Position numbers and translations under genes: made by a program. 64,000 nt of DNA. Origin: Kordia periserrulae (GTDB lineage: Bacteria; Bacteroidota; Bacteroidia; Flavobacteriales; Flavobacteriaceae). A model generated the notes under the pieces. That model saw only the letters and a list, made by a program, of their open reading frames with translations. It had not been told where the DNA came from and did not search any database. The number at the start of each line of letters is the position of its first letter. The first letter of the stretch is position 1. The stretch covers positions 620,001-684,000 of the forward strand of contig NZ_QBKT01000001.1 of NCBI RefSeq assembly GCF_003054265.1. Direction: 5' to 3'. Shown here piece by piece: positions 36,373-45,556 of this stretch.

Positions 36373-37266
36373 ATGAATATTTATATTCTTTCCATTAGTT
36401 CCCGAATTTATTCTACGAATAGATTGTATCATGAAGCTGCCAAAAGAGGACATAATGTGCGCGTAATTGACCATACGAAATGTGCTGTTGTATTGGGAGA
36501 AGACACGAAACCGCAAATTTATTTCGGCGCCGAAAATATTACACACGGTGTACACGCTATTATTCCGCGAATTGGTACTTCGGTAACGCGACACGGCGCT
36601 GCGATTGTAAAACAGTTTGAAATGAACGGAGCGTTTACCACCGCAAAATCGCTCGGAATTATTCGCTCAAGAAATAAACTACGGACGATGCAAATTTTAG
36701 CTAGAAAACGCATTCCCATTCCAAAAACCTTGTTTGCGAAAGATACGTCTAATATTAAAGACCATATTGAATTGCTTGGCGGCGCACCAATTATCATCAA
36801 ACTACAAGAAGGTACGCAAGGACTCGGCGTGATGATTGCCGATAGTAAGAAATCCGCAAAATCTATTATTGAATCGCTGTATAATATGAATGTGAATATC
36901 ATCATGCAGGAATTTATTGAAGAAGCCAACGGACAAGATATTCGCGTGTATATTGTGGGCAATAAAATTGTGGCTGCCATGATGCGTAGTAGTGGTGAAG
37001 AAGATTTTAGAAGCAATGTACATCGCGGTGGTACAATGACCTCTGTTGAACTGACACAATACGAAAAAAAGATGGCAATTCATACCGCAAAAGTACTAGG
37101 CTTGCCTGTGTGCGGCGTGGATATTATTCGCTCCAAACGCGGTCCGTTAGTGATTGAAGCCAATTCGTCTGCTGGACTAGAAGGTATTGAAGCACATACC
37201 AAAGTGAATGTTGCGGGCGAAATTATTAAATATGTAGAAAAGAATGCTCGGAAATTCGGAAAATAA
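36373..37266 (+). CDS. rimK: RimK-type ATP-grasp alpha-L-glutamate ligase
   Basis: 297 residues from the ATG at 36373; the frame extends upstream only to a TTG. It begins with the family N-terminus MNIYILSISSRIYSTNRLY and has the ATP-grasp elements IIIKLQEGTQGLGVMIAD, IIMQEFIEEANGQDIRVYIVG and the metal site VCGVDIIRS...VIEANSSAGLEGIE. RimK adds glutamates to the C-terminus of ribosomal protein S6, and relatives extend other alpha-L-glutamyl peptides. It overlaps the next gene by 23 nt, so the two are co-expressed; that neighbour, a desuccinylase-like zinc enzyme, is a frequent RimK companion. Confidence 0.93.
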   Translation: MNIYILSISSRIYSTNRLYHEAAKRGHNVRVIDHTKCAVVLGEDTKPQIYFGAENITHGVHAIIPRIGTSVTRHGAAIVKQFEMNGAFTTAKSLGIIRSRNKLRTMQILARKRIPIPKTLFAKDTSNIKDHIELLGGAPIIIKLQEGTQGLGVMIADSKKSAKSIIESLYNMNVNIIMQEFIEEANGQDIRVYIVGNKIVAAMMRSSGEEDFRSNVHRGGTMTSVELTQYEKKMAIHTAKVLGLPVCGVDIIRSKRGPLVIEANSSAGLEGIEAHTKVNVAGEIIKYVEKNARKFGK

Positions 37267-38215
37267 ACCCATAACGATTTACGGAGAAACAGTAGTGCCT
37301 GGCGAAGCAAAATGGATTCAAATTCCTATTGACCGTTTGCCAACAGGAACGCTGATTGACATTCCCGTGTATGTGTACAACGCCAAAAAAGCGGGACCAA
37401 CGATGTTGGTGCAAGGCGGTTTGCATGGCGATGAGATTAACGGTGTGGAAATTATCCGTAGAATGCTGTTTGAAAAATTATTTGAAGTGAAACGCGGTGC
37501 CGTGATTGTGTTGCCCTTGTTGAATATTTTCGGATTTATACATTTTTCACGACAAGTGCCTGACGGAAAAGATGTGAATCGCAGTTTTCCCGGTATTAAA
37601 AAAGGCTCGCTAGCTTCGCGAATTGCCTATCAAGTGACCAACGAAGTGTTGCCACAAGCTGATTTTGGTATTGATTTGCATACAGGTGGCGCGCAACGGA
37701 ATAACCATCCGCAAGTACGTTTTACCGAAAACATGAGCGATAGTGAAACACTCGCCAAGGTGTTTAATGCGCCTTTTTATTTTGCGACTTCTTTGATTGA
37801 AAAATCATTTCGAAAAACGGCATACGACAAAAAGATTCCGATTATTGTGTATGAAGGTGGCGAAAGCATGCGTTTTGACGACTATGCCATTAAAGAAGGT
37901 ATTCAGGGAATTTTAAACATCATGAAACACCTCAACATGATTGACAACATCGATCCAATGTTGATTGAACGCGAAAATACAACGCTACTTACCGAGCGTA
38001 AATGGCTTCGCGCTCCAACCGCTGGCATGTTTGTTCCGCAAGTTTTGAATGGAAGTTCTATTAAAAAAGGAGAAACACTCGGTTTTATCACCGATACGTT
38101 TGCCAATTACTGTGAGGAAATCAAAGCACCGTACGATGGTTTTGTATTTTGTATTAACAATCAGGCTGTGGTGAATTTAGGAGATGCGTTGTTTCATGTA
38201 GGTACCTCGGCGTAG
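37244..38215 (+). CDS. AstE/aspartoacylase-like zinc hydrolase (M14-type)
   Basis: 323 residues. Zinc site His61-x-x-Glu64 in VQGGLHGDEINGVEIIRRM, a third ligand in FGIDLHTGGAQRNNHP and the catalytic Glu in VYEGGESMRFD. The ~60 C-terminal residues (APTAGMFVPQVLNGSSIKKG...) form a biotinyl-lipoyl-like barrel found in this subgroup. Family members cleave N-acyl groups or C-terminal amino acids. Overlapping with rimK, it may trim or recycle what RimK ligates, which is inference. The ATG lies inside the rimK 3' end. Confidence 0.87.
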   Translation: MLGNSENKPITIYGETVVPGEAKWIQIPIDRLPTGTLIDIPVYVYNAKKAGPTMLVQGGLHGDEINGVEIIRRMLFEKLFEVKRGAVIVLPLLNIFGFIHFSRQVPDGKDVNRSFPGIKKGSLASRIAYQVTNEVLPQADFGIDLHTGGAQRNNHPQVRFTENMSDSETLAKVFNAPFYFATSLIEKSFRKTAYDKKIPIIVYEGGESMRFDDYAIKEGIQGILNIMKHLNMIDNIDPMLIERENTTLLTERKWLRAPTAGMFVPQVLNGSSIKKGETLGFITDTFANYCEEIKAPYDGFVFCINNQAVVNLGDALFHVGTSA

Positions 38216-38545
38216 CTCGGCAACCTAGTTAGATACGCTGACACTTTTAGAGCACTATCGCTGTTAGAATCTAGACCGCTTCACTTCGACAGGCTCAGTG
38301 TGAACGCTGCTGGATTTTAGACTTTTTTTACGCTTCGCTTGTTGGTATGCTGATTCCTGTTTGTCATTCCTGCGGAGGCAGGAATCTCAAACGTAACTTT
38401 AGTTTTTTTAAGTTGATTAGAAACGTCCTTGCGAGAAGCGTAGCGACGTGGCAATCTGTTTATTTATAACCCTGCATTTTCTTAGAAAAATCTCAAAACT
38501 TTCACATTGAGCGCTGTCGAAATGCAATTCTCAAATCTTTTTATA
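38216..38545. other. Repeat-rich spacer downstream of the NACHT gene
   Basis: 330 nt without genes between two convergent genes. It contains a TAGA-rich element (38230-38282, with TCTAGACCGCTT), two TGAGC-type repeats (38282-38306 inverted; 38501-38524) and the GTCATTCCTGC palindrome (38363-38386). The same elements reappear around the AbiH gene. Confidence 0.6.
38363..38386. repeat. Dispersed palindromic repeat, GTCATTCCTGC...GCAGGAATC
   Basis: Imperfect 24-nt element forming a small hairpin. Copies at 52405-52428 and 54024-54047. It resembles a widespread class of short intergenic palindromes in bacteria. Confidence 0.7.
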
Positions 38546-40552
38546 CTACCAATCCAACAATTCGTTTTTTTCTTTTTCGGGATTGTTTTTTTCTAGTTTT
38601 TTGAGTTTTTCTAGTGCTTTATCATAGTTCAAATTATAATTATATTGTTGAGGGTTTCTATATGAAATTAAATCATTAAAAATGTCAAAGTATTCTGTTG
38701 AATTAATCCAATTAGTTTTGTCGTAATTAACTTTACAAATTAGCTTTCTACTAAATACTTCTGATTTTTTTAATTTATTAAAATCCGTAAAATCTTTTTT
38801 TAATAAATCAATATGCGTATTTTTCAATATATTAATTGTAGTACTAAATAATTTACTTTCTTTTAAGAATAAAATATAATCTGTATTTGGATAACCATCT
38901 ATAATAAAGGCATATTGCCTATAATCAAAAAAATTAAACTTATTAATATTTAAGTTTTTTTTATTAAAAGATTTATTAAAAAATCTAATAAAAGTTTCTT
39001 CATTATATAAGTCTTCATAATCAACTGACAAAAACAAATAATCTCTTCCAAAATTACATTCTATTCTTCTCTTTATTATTTCCCTTTTTATGGAAAAACT
39101 TTTGTCATTAATCTCCACATAATTCTTAAACTTAGTCAAAAACCACTTCAATATAGTATGTTCAAATCCTTTTGTGTCTAATTCACAATATAATAATAGT
39201 ATACTGTAAAAACGCTGATTTTCTTCGTCTTCAAATATTTTTCTTAAAATTGGAATTCTATTTTCTTTCGTATCAATTTGAATAAATTTAGCTGCAAAAT
39301 AATCCTGTAGCGATTTATGTGCCCATTTAAAATTATTCCCTGCTTTTTTAAACAAGGGAACTGTATTCAATAAGTCTTTTAAATAATCACTATTCTTAAA
39401 TTGCAATCCAGAAGTTTGTTTTTTTGCCTTTTTGATAAATTGAATGATGGTATTTTTATCATATTCAATTTTATTTGCCATAGATGAAAAATACGCAATC
39501 CCTCGTAGAACTTGTTGAAAATCATCTTTATGTAACTTACTGTATTTCTCTCGTTTTAAGTATCCTTCTTTCGATAAATCGTGTGCCTCAAATAACGCGT
39601 CATATACTTGCTCATAAAATTGGGTTTTCTTTAAGGGAATGTCCTTTTTATATTCATAAGACTTATGAAGAAGGGAAACTAAAAAAGGGTTTTCAAGATA
39701 TTCTTCCAAGGATTCATCACTATCTTTCAATTCATTAATTAAGTTATCTGCTATTTTATGATAACTCTGTTTATCATACTTTTTTAACAACTCATAAGCT
39801 TCTTTTTTTTCTAATGGATTCACATGAAATTTTTGAAAATCTCCAAAGGAAGCCAAAGATTCTTCAGGTCGTGAAGTAATTAAAAAATAGTTATCTCCCG
39901 CTTTTTCTATAAAGCTATGCAATTCTCTAATGGTAAACTCTCTATCCGCCAACGCTATTTCATCATACCCATCAAATAGAAATATGAAATTTCCTTCATT
40001 AATTAACTTTAAAATAACATCTTGATTGATTTTTTTTCCAATCGAAGACATTTGGTTTTGTATTTCTTTTAAAATACTATTCTTTTCCTTTATTCGACTT
40101 AATTCAATAAGTACAGGAATTCCTACCTTTTGTTCAATGATAGATAGAAATAGTTTTTTAATAATCGTAGATTTTCCCATTCCTGCCGTATCTTCAATGA
40201 TAACTTTTTTATGTAAAGGCAACAACTCTCCTGGATACCGGTCTATTTTGATATCTTTTTTTTCTACTTTTTCTCCTTCATATCTCTTCAAATAACTCAC
40301 AGTCAAAGGCTGATAAAAATCTTCCAGTTTAGTTGGACTGTTTGTTAATACCAAAGTATCGATTGTTTCAAATTTAGTATAGCGCCTTTTAAGATATTCA
40401 TGTAATTGTTTTTCCACACTTTCTTCATCCGTATTTCTTATTTGAAATTTTTTGAAGATTGACTGTATTTTGGGTAGAGCTATATCTTTGACTACAGGTA
40501 AGATTAAGTTTTTAAGTATTGATTCTCCGAATTCGCTCATATTTAAATTCAT
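38546..40552 (-). CDS. NACHT-domain STAND NTPase (NLR-like), candidate defence protein
   Basis: 668 residues. After a helical N-terminus (~1-110) comes a NACHT module: Walker A IEDTAGMGKSTIIKKL (119-134), Walker B FIFLFDGYDEIALAD (189-203), sensor ITSRPEESL (225-233), and the winged-helix motif FKWAHKSLQDYFAAKF (~418). The C-terminal ~220 residues are helical and charged, without clear LRR or TPR repeats; a target-sensing role is inferred. No toxin or nuclease domain is obvious at either end. Bacterial NACHT proteins include antiphage bNACHT/Avs-like systems, often single genes as here. It is noticeably more AT-rich than its neighbours and bounded by repeat-rich spacers, suggesting acquisition by transfer. 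Confidence 0.88.
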   Translation of the reverse strand: MNLNMSEFGESILKNLILPVVKDIALPKIQSIFKKFQIRNTDEESVEKQLHEYLKRRYTKFETIDTLVLTNSPTKLEDFYQPLTVSYLKRYEGEKVEKKDIKIDRYPGELLPLHKKVIIEDTAGMGKSTIIKKLFLSIIEQKVGIPVLIELSRIKEKNSILKEIQNQMSSIGKKINQDVILKLINEGNFIFLFDGYDEIALADREFTIRELHSFIEKAGDNYFLITSRPEESLASFGDFQKFHVNPLEKKEAYELLKKYDKQSYHKIADNLINELKDSDESLEEYLENPFLVSLLHKSYEYKKDIPLKKTQFYEQVYDALFEAHDLSKEGYLKREKYSKLHKDDFQQVLRGIAYFSSMANKIEYDKNTIIQFIKKAKKQTSGLQFKNSDYLKDLLNTVPLFKKAGNNFKWAHKSLQDYFAAKFIQIDTKENRIPILRKIFEDEENQRFYSILLLYCELDTKGFEHTILKWFLTKFKNYVEINDKSFSIKREIIKRRIECNFGRDYLFLSVDYEDLYNEETFIRFFNKSFNKKNLNINKFNFFDYRQYAFIIDGYPNTDYILFLKESKLFSTTINILKNTHIDLLKKDFTDFNKLKKSEVFSRKLICKVNYDKTNWINSTEYFDIFNDLISYRNPQQYNYNLNYDKALEKLKKLEKNNPEKEKNELLDW

Positions 40553-40712
40553 TTTCTATAACTCTAAAGTTAAGACAAAGATGACAACTACACAATAAGT
40601 TTTCCGTAAGAAAAACTTAGCTTCTTATGGGAAGTTGAATCACACTTCGGTTGCACTCAATGTAAAAGTTCAGCTTGACGCAGATTTCATTTTTTTAATG
40701 CGTTGAAAAATC

Positions 40713-40740
40713 TCAACATTCAGTACTCAATACTAACATC
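40713..40740. repeat. Heptamer-period array (4 units)
   Basis: Units TCAACAT, TCAGTAC, TCAATAC, TAACATC in register with a 7-nt period. Confidence 0.5.
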
Positions 40741-40743
40741 TCT

Positions 40744-40937
40744 TTAACCACCAACCCAATTTTGAGGTTCCACAATATCTTTTTGCGGTTGTTTGATATC
40801 TTTTTGAGGTTCCGTAAAGGGTTTTACCCCTAAAAGAAATGGTTCGAAGAGGTTATTTTGGGGATAAAAGCGGTTATTGAACCCCAAATAATAGGTTCTG
40901 AACCACTTCGAAGAGGTTGTACAACCACTTTTATGCT
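40744..40937 (-). repeat. 21-nt-period segment with a startless reading frame
   Basis: On the plus strand the word GNGGTT recurs at 40764, 40785, 40806, 40849, 40870 and 40913, mostly 21 nt or a near multiple apart. On the minus strand one frame stays open from a TAG at about 40935 to the TAA at 40744-40746 and ends in heptads EPQKDIK, QPQKDIV, EPQNWVG. There is no ATG in this frame. It may be the remnant of a heptad-repeat gene or another form of the intergenic 7-nt repeats; I cannot tell which. Confidence 0.45.
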
Positions 40938-41162
40938 ATGTTTTACTGCAAATAAAGAATAAGGAATTGCTTTTTGTGTTTGCCCAACCGCTTTTAGTAT
41001 CCAATCTATGGATTAAAATGATTGTCAAAGCAGCATTGAATACTAAAACTGACAGATTACTTCGTCAAACTTCCTCGTAAAGACGTTTCAAAAAAGTCTA
41101 ACAAGTCTAAAGCGAAGCATCTATGAAAATTTGCTGTAAAGCAAAATTGAGTCTAATAAATC

Positions 41163-41197
41163 TCAATACCAAAACCTAATACATAACAACCTAACTC
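41163..41197. repeat. Heptamer-period array (5 units)
   Basis: Units such as TCAATAC, TAATACA, TAACAAC and CTAACTC. The array runs into the stop codon of the gene that ends at 41191. Confidence 0.45.
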
Positions 41198-41688
41198 TTA
41201 TGCGTACTCACAATCCGTGTCATTTTCCAAGTTCCGTTGTCGTTTTTCCAGATGGTGACAAACTTGCTTGGAATGGATTTCGCATTGGGTTCTTGGTTGT
41301 TGAAGAATTTGTGTTCTCCCATTTGTACGGCGCCGTAGCCTTGAATTGGGTAGACTTCTACACTTTCGTTTACAAGCGTACGCGTGACTTTTCCGCAGAT
41401 GTTATTTTTTATAGCTTCTATGATTTGTGATTTGGAGGTTGCCAATCCGCCTTTGTCGTGGAAAAATTCGATGTCTTCTGAAATAAGTTGACGTTGCGTT
41501 TCCAAATCGCAGGTATTGTATGCGTCAAAGAAGCGTTTATCTAAGTCGAGAATGGTTTCGTATAATTGTTTGTCTACAGGAATGTATGTTTCTTTTTTGA
41601 CAACAGTTCGTTCTGACCTAGTTCGAACAGAAATACAAGAAGTTGCAAAAATGGTAATAAATAATACAGCGAGTAATTTGGTTTTCAT
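41191..41688 (-). CDS. NTF2/SnoaL-like lipoprotein
   Basis: 165 residues from ATG 41688, chosen because it begins the lipoprotein signal KTKLLAVLFITIFATSC. The body (~35-165) is a SnoaL/DUF4440-like cone fold: ETILDLDKRFFDAYNTCD, LISEDIEFFHDKGG and GTWKMTRIVSTHKS at the end are the usual family landmarks. Members range from isomerases to ligand-binding proteins; nothing here fixes a reaction. The envelope location follows from the signal. It lies 70 nt downstream of a large overlapping hairpin pair on the same strand. Confidence 0.75.
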   Translation of the reverse strand: MKTKLLAVLFITIFATSCISVRTRSERTVVKKETYIPVDKQLYETILDLDKRFFDAYNTCDLETQRQLISEDIEFFHDKGGLATSKSQIIEAIKNNICGKVTRTLVNESVEVYPIQGYGAVQMGEHKFFNNQEPNAKSIPSKFVTIWKNDNGTWKMTRIVSTHKS

Positions 41689-41757
41689 GCTAATAAATTG
41701 AAATGAATATATTCCAAAGAGCACAAGACTTGACATTTGTTACACTTTCACCCTACT

Positions 41758-41833
41758 CTTGAGTAGAAATATTTTTACGCAAGAGCACAAAATAAGCGCA
41801 CTTGCGTAAAAATATTTCTATTCAAGTGCGCTT
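41758..41833. repeat. Two overlapping, mutually exclusive inverted repeats
   Basis: Stem A: TAGAAATATTTTTACGCAAG (41764-41783) is perfectly complementary to 41801-41820, and the stem extends to 26 bp with one mismatch (41758-41826). Stem B: AAGCGCACTTG (41794-41804) pairs perfectly with CAAGTGCGCTT (41823-41833). The two use the same bases around 41801-41804 and 41823-41826, so only one can form at a time. It could be a terminator/anti-terminator or a palindromic mobile-element remnant. Confidence 0.7.
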
Positions 41834-41905
41834 AAAATATCTGTTTGAGCACATTTAGCAGTACTAATAAACTACTAAACTTATAAACTCTTAAACTTAA
41901 AAAAG

Positions 41906-44761
41906 CTACTCAATCACCAACTCCGTAGCATCCGTTCCTCCATTTCCAGAAACTTCAATGCTATATGTGCCTTTTGGCAAATAGTATGCGCCATTTTTCT
42001 TTTTTGGAATAGACGCTTCTTCGTCTTTTTTCAAGTATTGTTTACGTGCTTTTTCCGTAACGCTCAAATCGTAATTCCATGTATTGAAACCTGCATCTGC
42101 TTTGATAGATGCTTCATGCATCACAACGCCGTTTTTGGCAATCACTTTTACCGTTACATCGCCTGCATTTTTGGTGTGAAAATAGATTTCTTTAGAAGGC
42201 ACATTGGCATCCAACCATTTGCTCCACGTAGTTCCCCAAGACGAACGCGCTTTGATACTTTCCGTTTTAAATACATGAAAAGGTTTGCTTGCTATTGTTG
42301 CATCTGCTTGTTGCAATACCGCAATGTTGGCTTTGTAAATAGAACGTCCGTGCGTTCCTAACAGCAAGTCTTTTGCTTGTTTTTGTACCACAATGTCATG
42401 AACCGCCACGTTTGGCAATCCGTTGTGGAATGGTTGCCAAGTGTTGCCCATATCTAACGAAGCATACGCGCCATTATCGGTTCCTACATACAATACATTT
42501 TCGTTTTCAGGATCTTCTTTAATAACATTTACAGGCGAAGCTGGAATTCCACTCGCTATACTTTTCCATGTTTGTCCGTAATCGTCAGACATATAGATAT
42601 AACTAGTAAAATCGTCCCAACGATAGCCGTTTAATGTCACATAAACACGTTCTTTTTTGTGGGATGAAGCAATCACACGCGACACCCATAAATCCTGCGG
42701 AAAGCTGTTGGAAATCTTTTGCCAGTCGCCACCGCCGTTTTTGGTAACATGTACCAATCCGTCGTCGCTTCCTACATAGATTAATCCAAATTGAAATGGC
42801 GATTCAGAAATGCTTGTTAAGGTTCCATACGCAACATTTCCTTTTTTACCGCCTTTGGTTAAATCGCCCGAAATCGCTTCCCAATCATCACCTTGATTCA
42901 ATGATCTGTGCAATTTGTTTCCGCCTAAATATAAAATATCTTGATTGTGAACCGATAGATGAATTGGCGTTTGCCAGTTAAATCGATAAGGCGATTCGCC
43001 CAATTCGTGCTTTGGCTGAATGTATTGTCGTCTGCCTGTTTCACGGTTGATTCGGAAGTAATTTCCAAACTGATATCCTGTGTATACAATATTTGGATTG
43101 CGTTTATCAACTTGCACTTGCATTCCGTCGCCGCCCATAATTCGTTCATACGGATATTGTCCTTCTTCATGCCACTTTACAGAGGCTTTGTAACTATTTG
43201 GCCCAACCCAAACACCGTTATCTTGCAGTCCGCCATACACTTTATACGGTGTTTGTTCGTCTGCAAAAATTGCGTAAAACTGTCCAACCGCTGGCGTATT
43301 GCATTTAATCCAGTTGTCGCCGTTGTTGTATGAAATATTCACGCCACCATCATTTCCGTTGATTAAATGATTTGGATTGTTCGGATTTACCCAAAGTGCG
43401 TGATGATCTACGTGTACATTTTCTCCGTTGATCGATTCAAAGGTTTCTCCACCATCTTGCGAGCGTAAAATTGGCACACCTGCAATATAAATTTGATTTG
43501 GATTTTTTGGGCTTACGCGAATCATTCCGAAGTAATATCCATAGGAATATACAACATCATCTAAGTAATCGTCATGTGTTTTTTTCCAGCTTTTTCCGCC
43601 GTTGGTCGTTTTAAACACTTGCGCGCCAATCACAGGCGTATCAAATAATAATGAATTGGCATCTTCTAGGTATTTTGCTAAATCTTCTGGTTTGATGGTT
43701 CCTGTTCTTACCAATTGCTTTACATTTTCTGCTCTATATTTTTCTTGAAAACCATTCGTTTTTAAGTACGTATTGAGTTCTTTATCACCTAAATTTAAAA
43801 ACGTAGCCGACGACATGGTTTTAAAATCGTCTTTAGTCAATGCTTTGGAATCACTTTTCTTTTCTGCTTTCTTTTCACGTCTAAATTGACTATCGTGAAA
43901 TGCATATACCGTTTCGTCATCGTACACTGCCAATCCGATACGTCCAACGCCATCACCTTCTGGAAAACCTGATTTTTCACTTACTTTTTTCCACGTGTTT
44001 CCTGCATCGATACTTTTATAGATAGCTGAATTGACACCATTCCCCACAAAATTCCACGCTTTACGGTCGCGTTCCCATGAAGATGCGTATTGCACGTTGA
44101 AGTTATTCGGAGAAACCGCCAAGTCTACAATTCCAGTATCGTTATTGATAAATAAGGTTTTATTCCACGTTTTTCCGCCATCGGTAGTTTTGAAGATTCC
44201 GCGTTCTGCATTTGGCGAATATAAATGTCCAAGCGCCGCCACAACAACCTCATCAGCATTGTTTGGATTGATAACGATACGACTGATATGATGCGAATCG
44301 AGCAATCCCATGTTTTGCCAGTTTTTCCCGCCATCGGTACTTTTGAGAATTCCGATTCCGGCATACGACGAACGTGAAGAGTTGTTTTCGCCCGTTCCTA
44401 CCCAAATCGTTTTGGAGTTCCAATCGACCGCAATATCACCAATGTTTTGCGTTGGCGAATTGTCCAATACTGGTTCAAACGTAGTTCCGTTGTTGTTGGT
44501 GTACCACAATCCGCCCGAAGCATAGGCAACGTAGAATTCGGTTGTGTTGTTTGGATTCACGTCCAAATCAACCACACGTCCGCTCATAATTGTGGGACCG
44601 ATGTTGGTAAATTCGATATTTTTTACGGTGGAGTTTTGGGTGAGTTTTGCTTTTTCTTTTAAAGCTTCTTGCACTTTTTCTGCTGACGTCGGATTGCTTT
44701 GCGCAACGCTAACCGTTACAATAAAAAGCGATAGGATACATGATAAAATATTAGGTTTCAT
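41906..44761 (-). CDS. Secreted sortilin/VPS10-like beta-propeller protein
   Basis: 951 residues with a signal peptide (1-20, ending SVAQS). Many BNR/sortilin blades are visible with the S-T-D-G-G-K-x-W motif: STDGGKNWQNMG, TTDGGKTWNKT, SIDAGNTWKKV, TTNGGKSWKKT, SQDGGETFES, YGQTWKSI. The C-terminal ~100 residues are an added beta domain ending GTYSIEVSGNGGTDATELVIE-like; it lacks the glycine/lysine pattern of a T9SS domain, so the mode of surface attachment is unclear. Often annotated as glycosyl hydrolase, but the propeller alone does not prove that. Probably binds or degrades extracellular polymers. Confidence 0.82.
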   Translation of the reverse strand: MKPNILSCILSLFIVTVSVAQSNPTSAEKVQEALKEKAKLTQNSTVKNIEFTNIGPTIMSGRVVDLDVNPNNTTEFYVAYASGGLWYTNNNGTTFEPVLDNSPTQNIGDIAVDWNSKTIWVGTGENNSSRSSYAGIGILKSTDGGKNWQNMGLLDSHHISRIVINPNNADEVVVAALGHLYSPNAERGIFKTTDGGKTWNKTLFINNDTGIVDLAVSPNNFNVQYASSWERDRKAWNFVGNGVNSAIYKSIDAGNTWKKVSEKSGFPEGDGVGRIGLAVYDDETVYAFHDSQFRREKKAEKKSDSKALTKDDFKTMSSATFLNLGDKELNTYLKTNGFQEKYRAENVKQLVRTGTIKPEDLAKYLEDANSLLFDTPVIGAQVFKTTNGGKSWKKTHDDYLDDVVYSYGYYFGMIRVSPKNPNQIYIAGVPILRSQDGGETFESINGENVHVDHHALWVNPNNPNHLINGNDGGVNISYNNGDNWIKCNTPAVGQFYAIFADEQTPYKVYGGLQDNGVWVGPNSYKASVKWHEEGQYPYERIMGGDGMQVQVDKRNPNIVYTGYQFGNYFRINRETGRRQYIQPKHELGESPYRFNWQTPIHLSVHNQDILYLGGNKLHRSLNQGDDWEAISGDLTKGGKKGNVAYGTLTSISESPFQFGLIYVGSDDGLVHVTKNGGGDWQKISNSFPQDLWVSRVIASSHKKERVYVTLNGYRWDDFTSYIYMSDDYGQTWKSIASGIPASPVNVIKEDPENENVLYVGTDNGAYASLDMGNTWQPFHNGLPNVAVHDIVVQKQAKDLLLGTHGRSIYKANIAVLQQADATIASKPFHVFKTESIKARSSWGTTWSKWLDANVPSKEIYFHTKNAGDVTVKVIAKNGVVMHEASIKADAGFNTWNYDLSVTEKARKQYLKKDEEASIPKKKNGAYYLPKGTYSIEVSGNGGTDATELVIE

Positions 44762-44910
44762 GGATGGTTTGATTTAGTTTTGAAAATTACGCAATGTTGC
44801 AAACTCATCAAAATTTTAAGGCTTTTTTTAACAAGAGTTGTCAATTTTTCAATGTTTATAACTTTCCATTTTGAATCTTTCAGTCGACGTAAGCATTACG
44901 AGTATTTTTA

Positions 44911-44930
44911 ATTTCGATTATCGAGTAAAA
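44911..44930. promoter_or_regulatory. Palindromic site, TCGATTATCGA
   Basis: An 11-bp palindrome at 44914-44924 between the divergent propeller gene and the Crp/Fnr gene, with downstream flank GTAAAAAATT. It matches the sites at 5441-5465 and 53907-53927. Confidence 0.45.
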
Positions 44931-44971
44931 AATTAAAAGTGTATTTTTAGTTTCTTGTTTTATGAGCTTTT

Positions 44972-45556
44972 ATGAATGTGAACACCAAAAATTTAGAAGC
45001 GTATATACAAAGATTTATCACCAATAATTCTTTGCACGACCAAATTCCCACGATTGTGGAAGCCTTTCAGCATTTGCTGCTGAAGAAAAATATGTTTTTG
45101 GTGGAAGAAGGAAACATTTGTCCGTATTTCTGTTTTATAGAAAGCGGTATTTTACAGCATCATATTACGATTGAAGGTGAAGAGAAAACAACGTATCTCG
45201 CATTGAAAAATTCCGCCACAGCGGCATTAAAAAGTTTTACACACCAAATTCCATCACGCAAAAATATTAAAGCCATTAGTGAGTGTGATTTGTTTGTGAT
45301 TGATTTGCCAAAGTTTCAAAAACTACTACAAAACAATCCTGCTTTTCATCAATTTTATTACAATTTAATTGAGCATCAAATCTACCGAATTGACGATTAC
45401 CGCATCGATTTGCTCACGTTAACGCCCGAAGAACGCTATAAAAAATTACTCGCCAACGAACCTAAATTGTTAAAAGAAGTACCATTGCATTATTTGGCAT
45501 CTTTTTTAGGAATTTCATCGCGACACATGAGTCGGATTCGGAAATCGGTTAAATAA
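44972..45556 (+). CDS. Crp/Fnr-family transcriptional regulator
   Basis: 194 residues. A cyclic-nucleotide-binding-like beta roll spans ~25-120 (NMFLVEEGNICPYFCFIESGILQHH), though the phosphate-binding RxxS cassette is not obvious, as in many flavobacterial members. A short helix-turn-helix ends the protein (VPLHYLASFLGISSRHMSRIRKS). Ligand unknown. Divergent from the propeller gene; the palindrome TCGATTATCGA lies 48 nt upstream of its ATG and could be its own site. Confidence 0.87.
   Translation: MNVNTKNLEAYIQRFITNNSLHDQIPTIVEAFQHLLLKKNMFLVEEGNICPYFCFIESGILQHHITIEGEEKTTYLALKNSATAALKSFTHQIPSRKNIKAISECDLFVIDLPKFQKLLQNNPAFHQFYYNLIEHQIYRIDDYRIDLLTLTPEERYKKLLANEPKLLKEVPLHYLASFLGISSRHMSRIRKSVK

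Larger units (their letters stand above)
40553..41190. other. 638-nt spacer upstream of the NACHT gene
   Basis: No intact gene. It holds two heptamer-period arrays (40713-40740, 41163-41197), a 21-nt-period segment (40744-40937) and a TCTAACAAGTCTAAAGCG element near 41096-41113 related to other spacers. Confidence 0.6.

Noticed and set aside
36519-37016. 165-codon open frame on the minus strand inside rimK
   Set aside because: A shadow of the conserved RimK frame; no protein family features.
40764-40934. Riboswitch or structured RNA in the 21-nt periodic segment
   Set aside because: The periodicity and self-complementary words are simple repeats; no known riboswitch core was recognised, and no gene follows closely on the plus strand.
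43000-43333. Several 80-124 codon frames opposite the propeller genes (also near 10900-11500 and 42038-42361)
   Set aside because: They mirror long real genes with repeated blades and lack starts, ribosome sites or family sequence.
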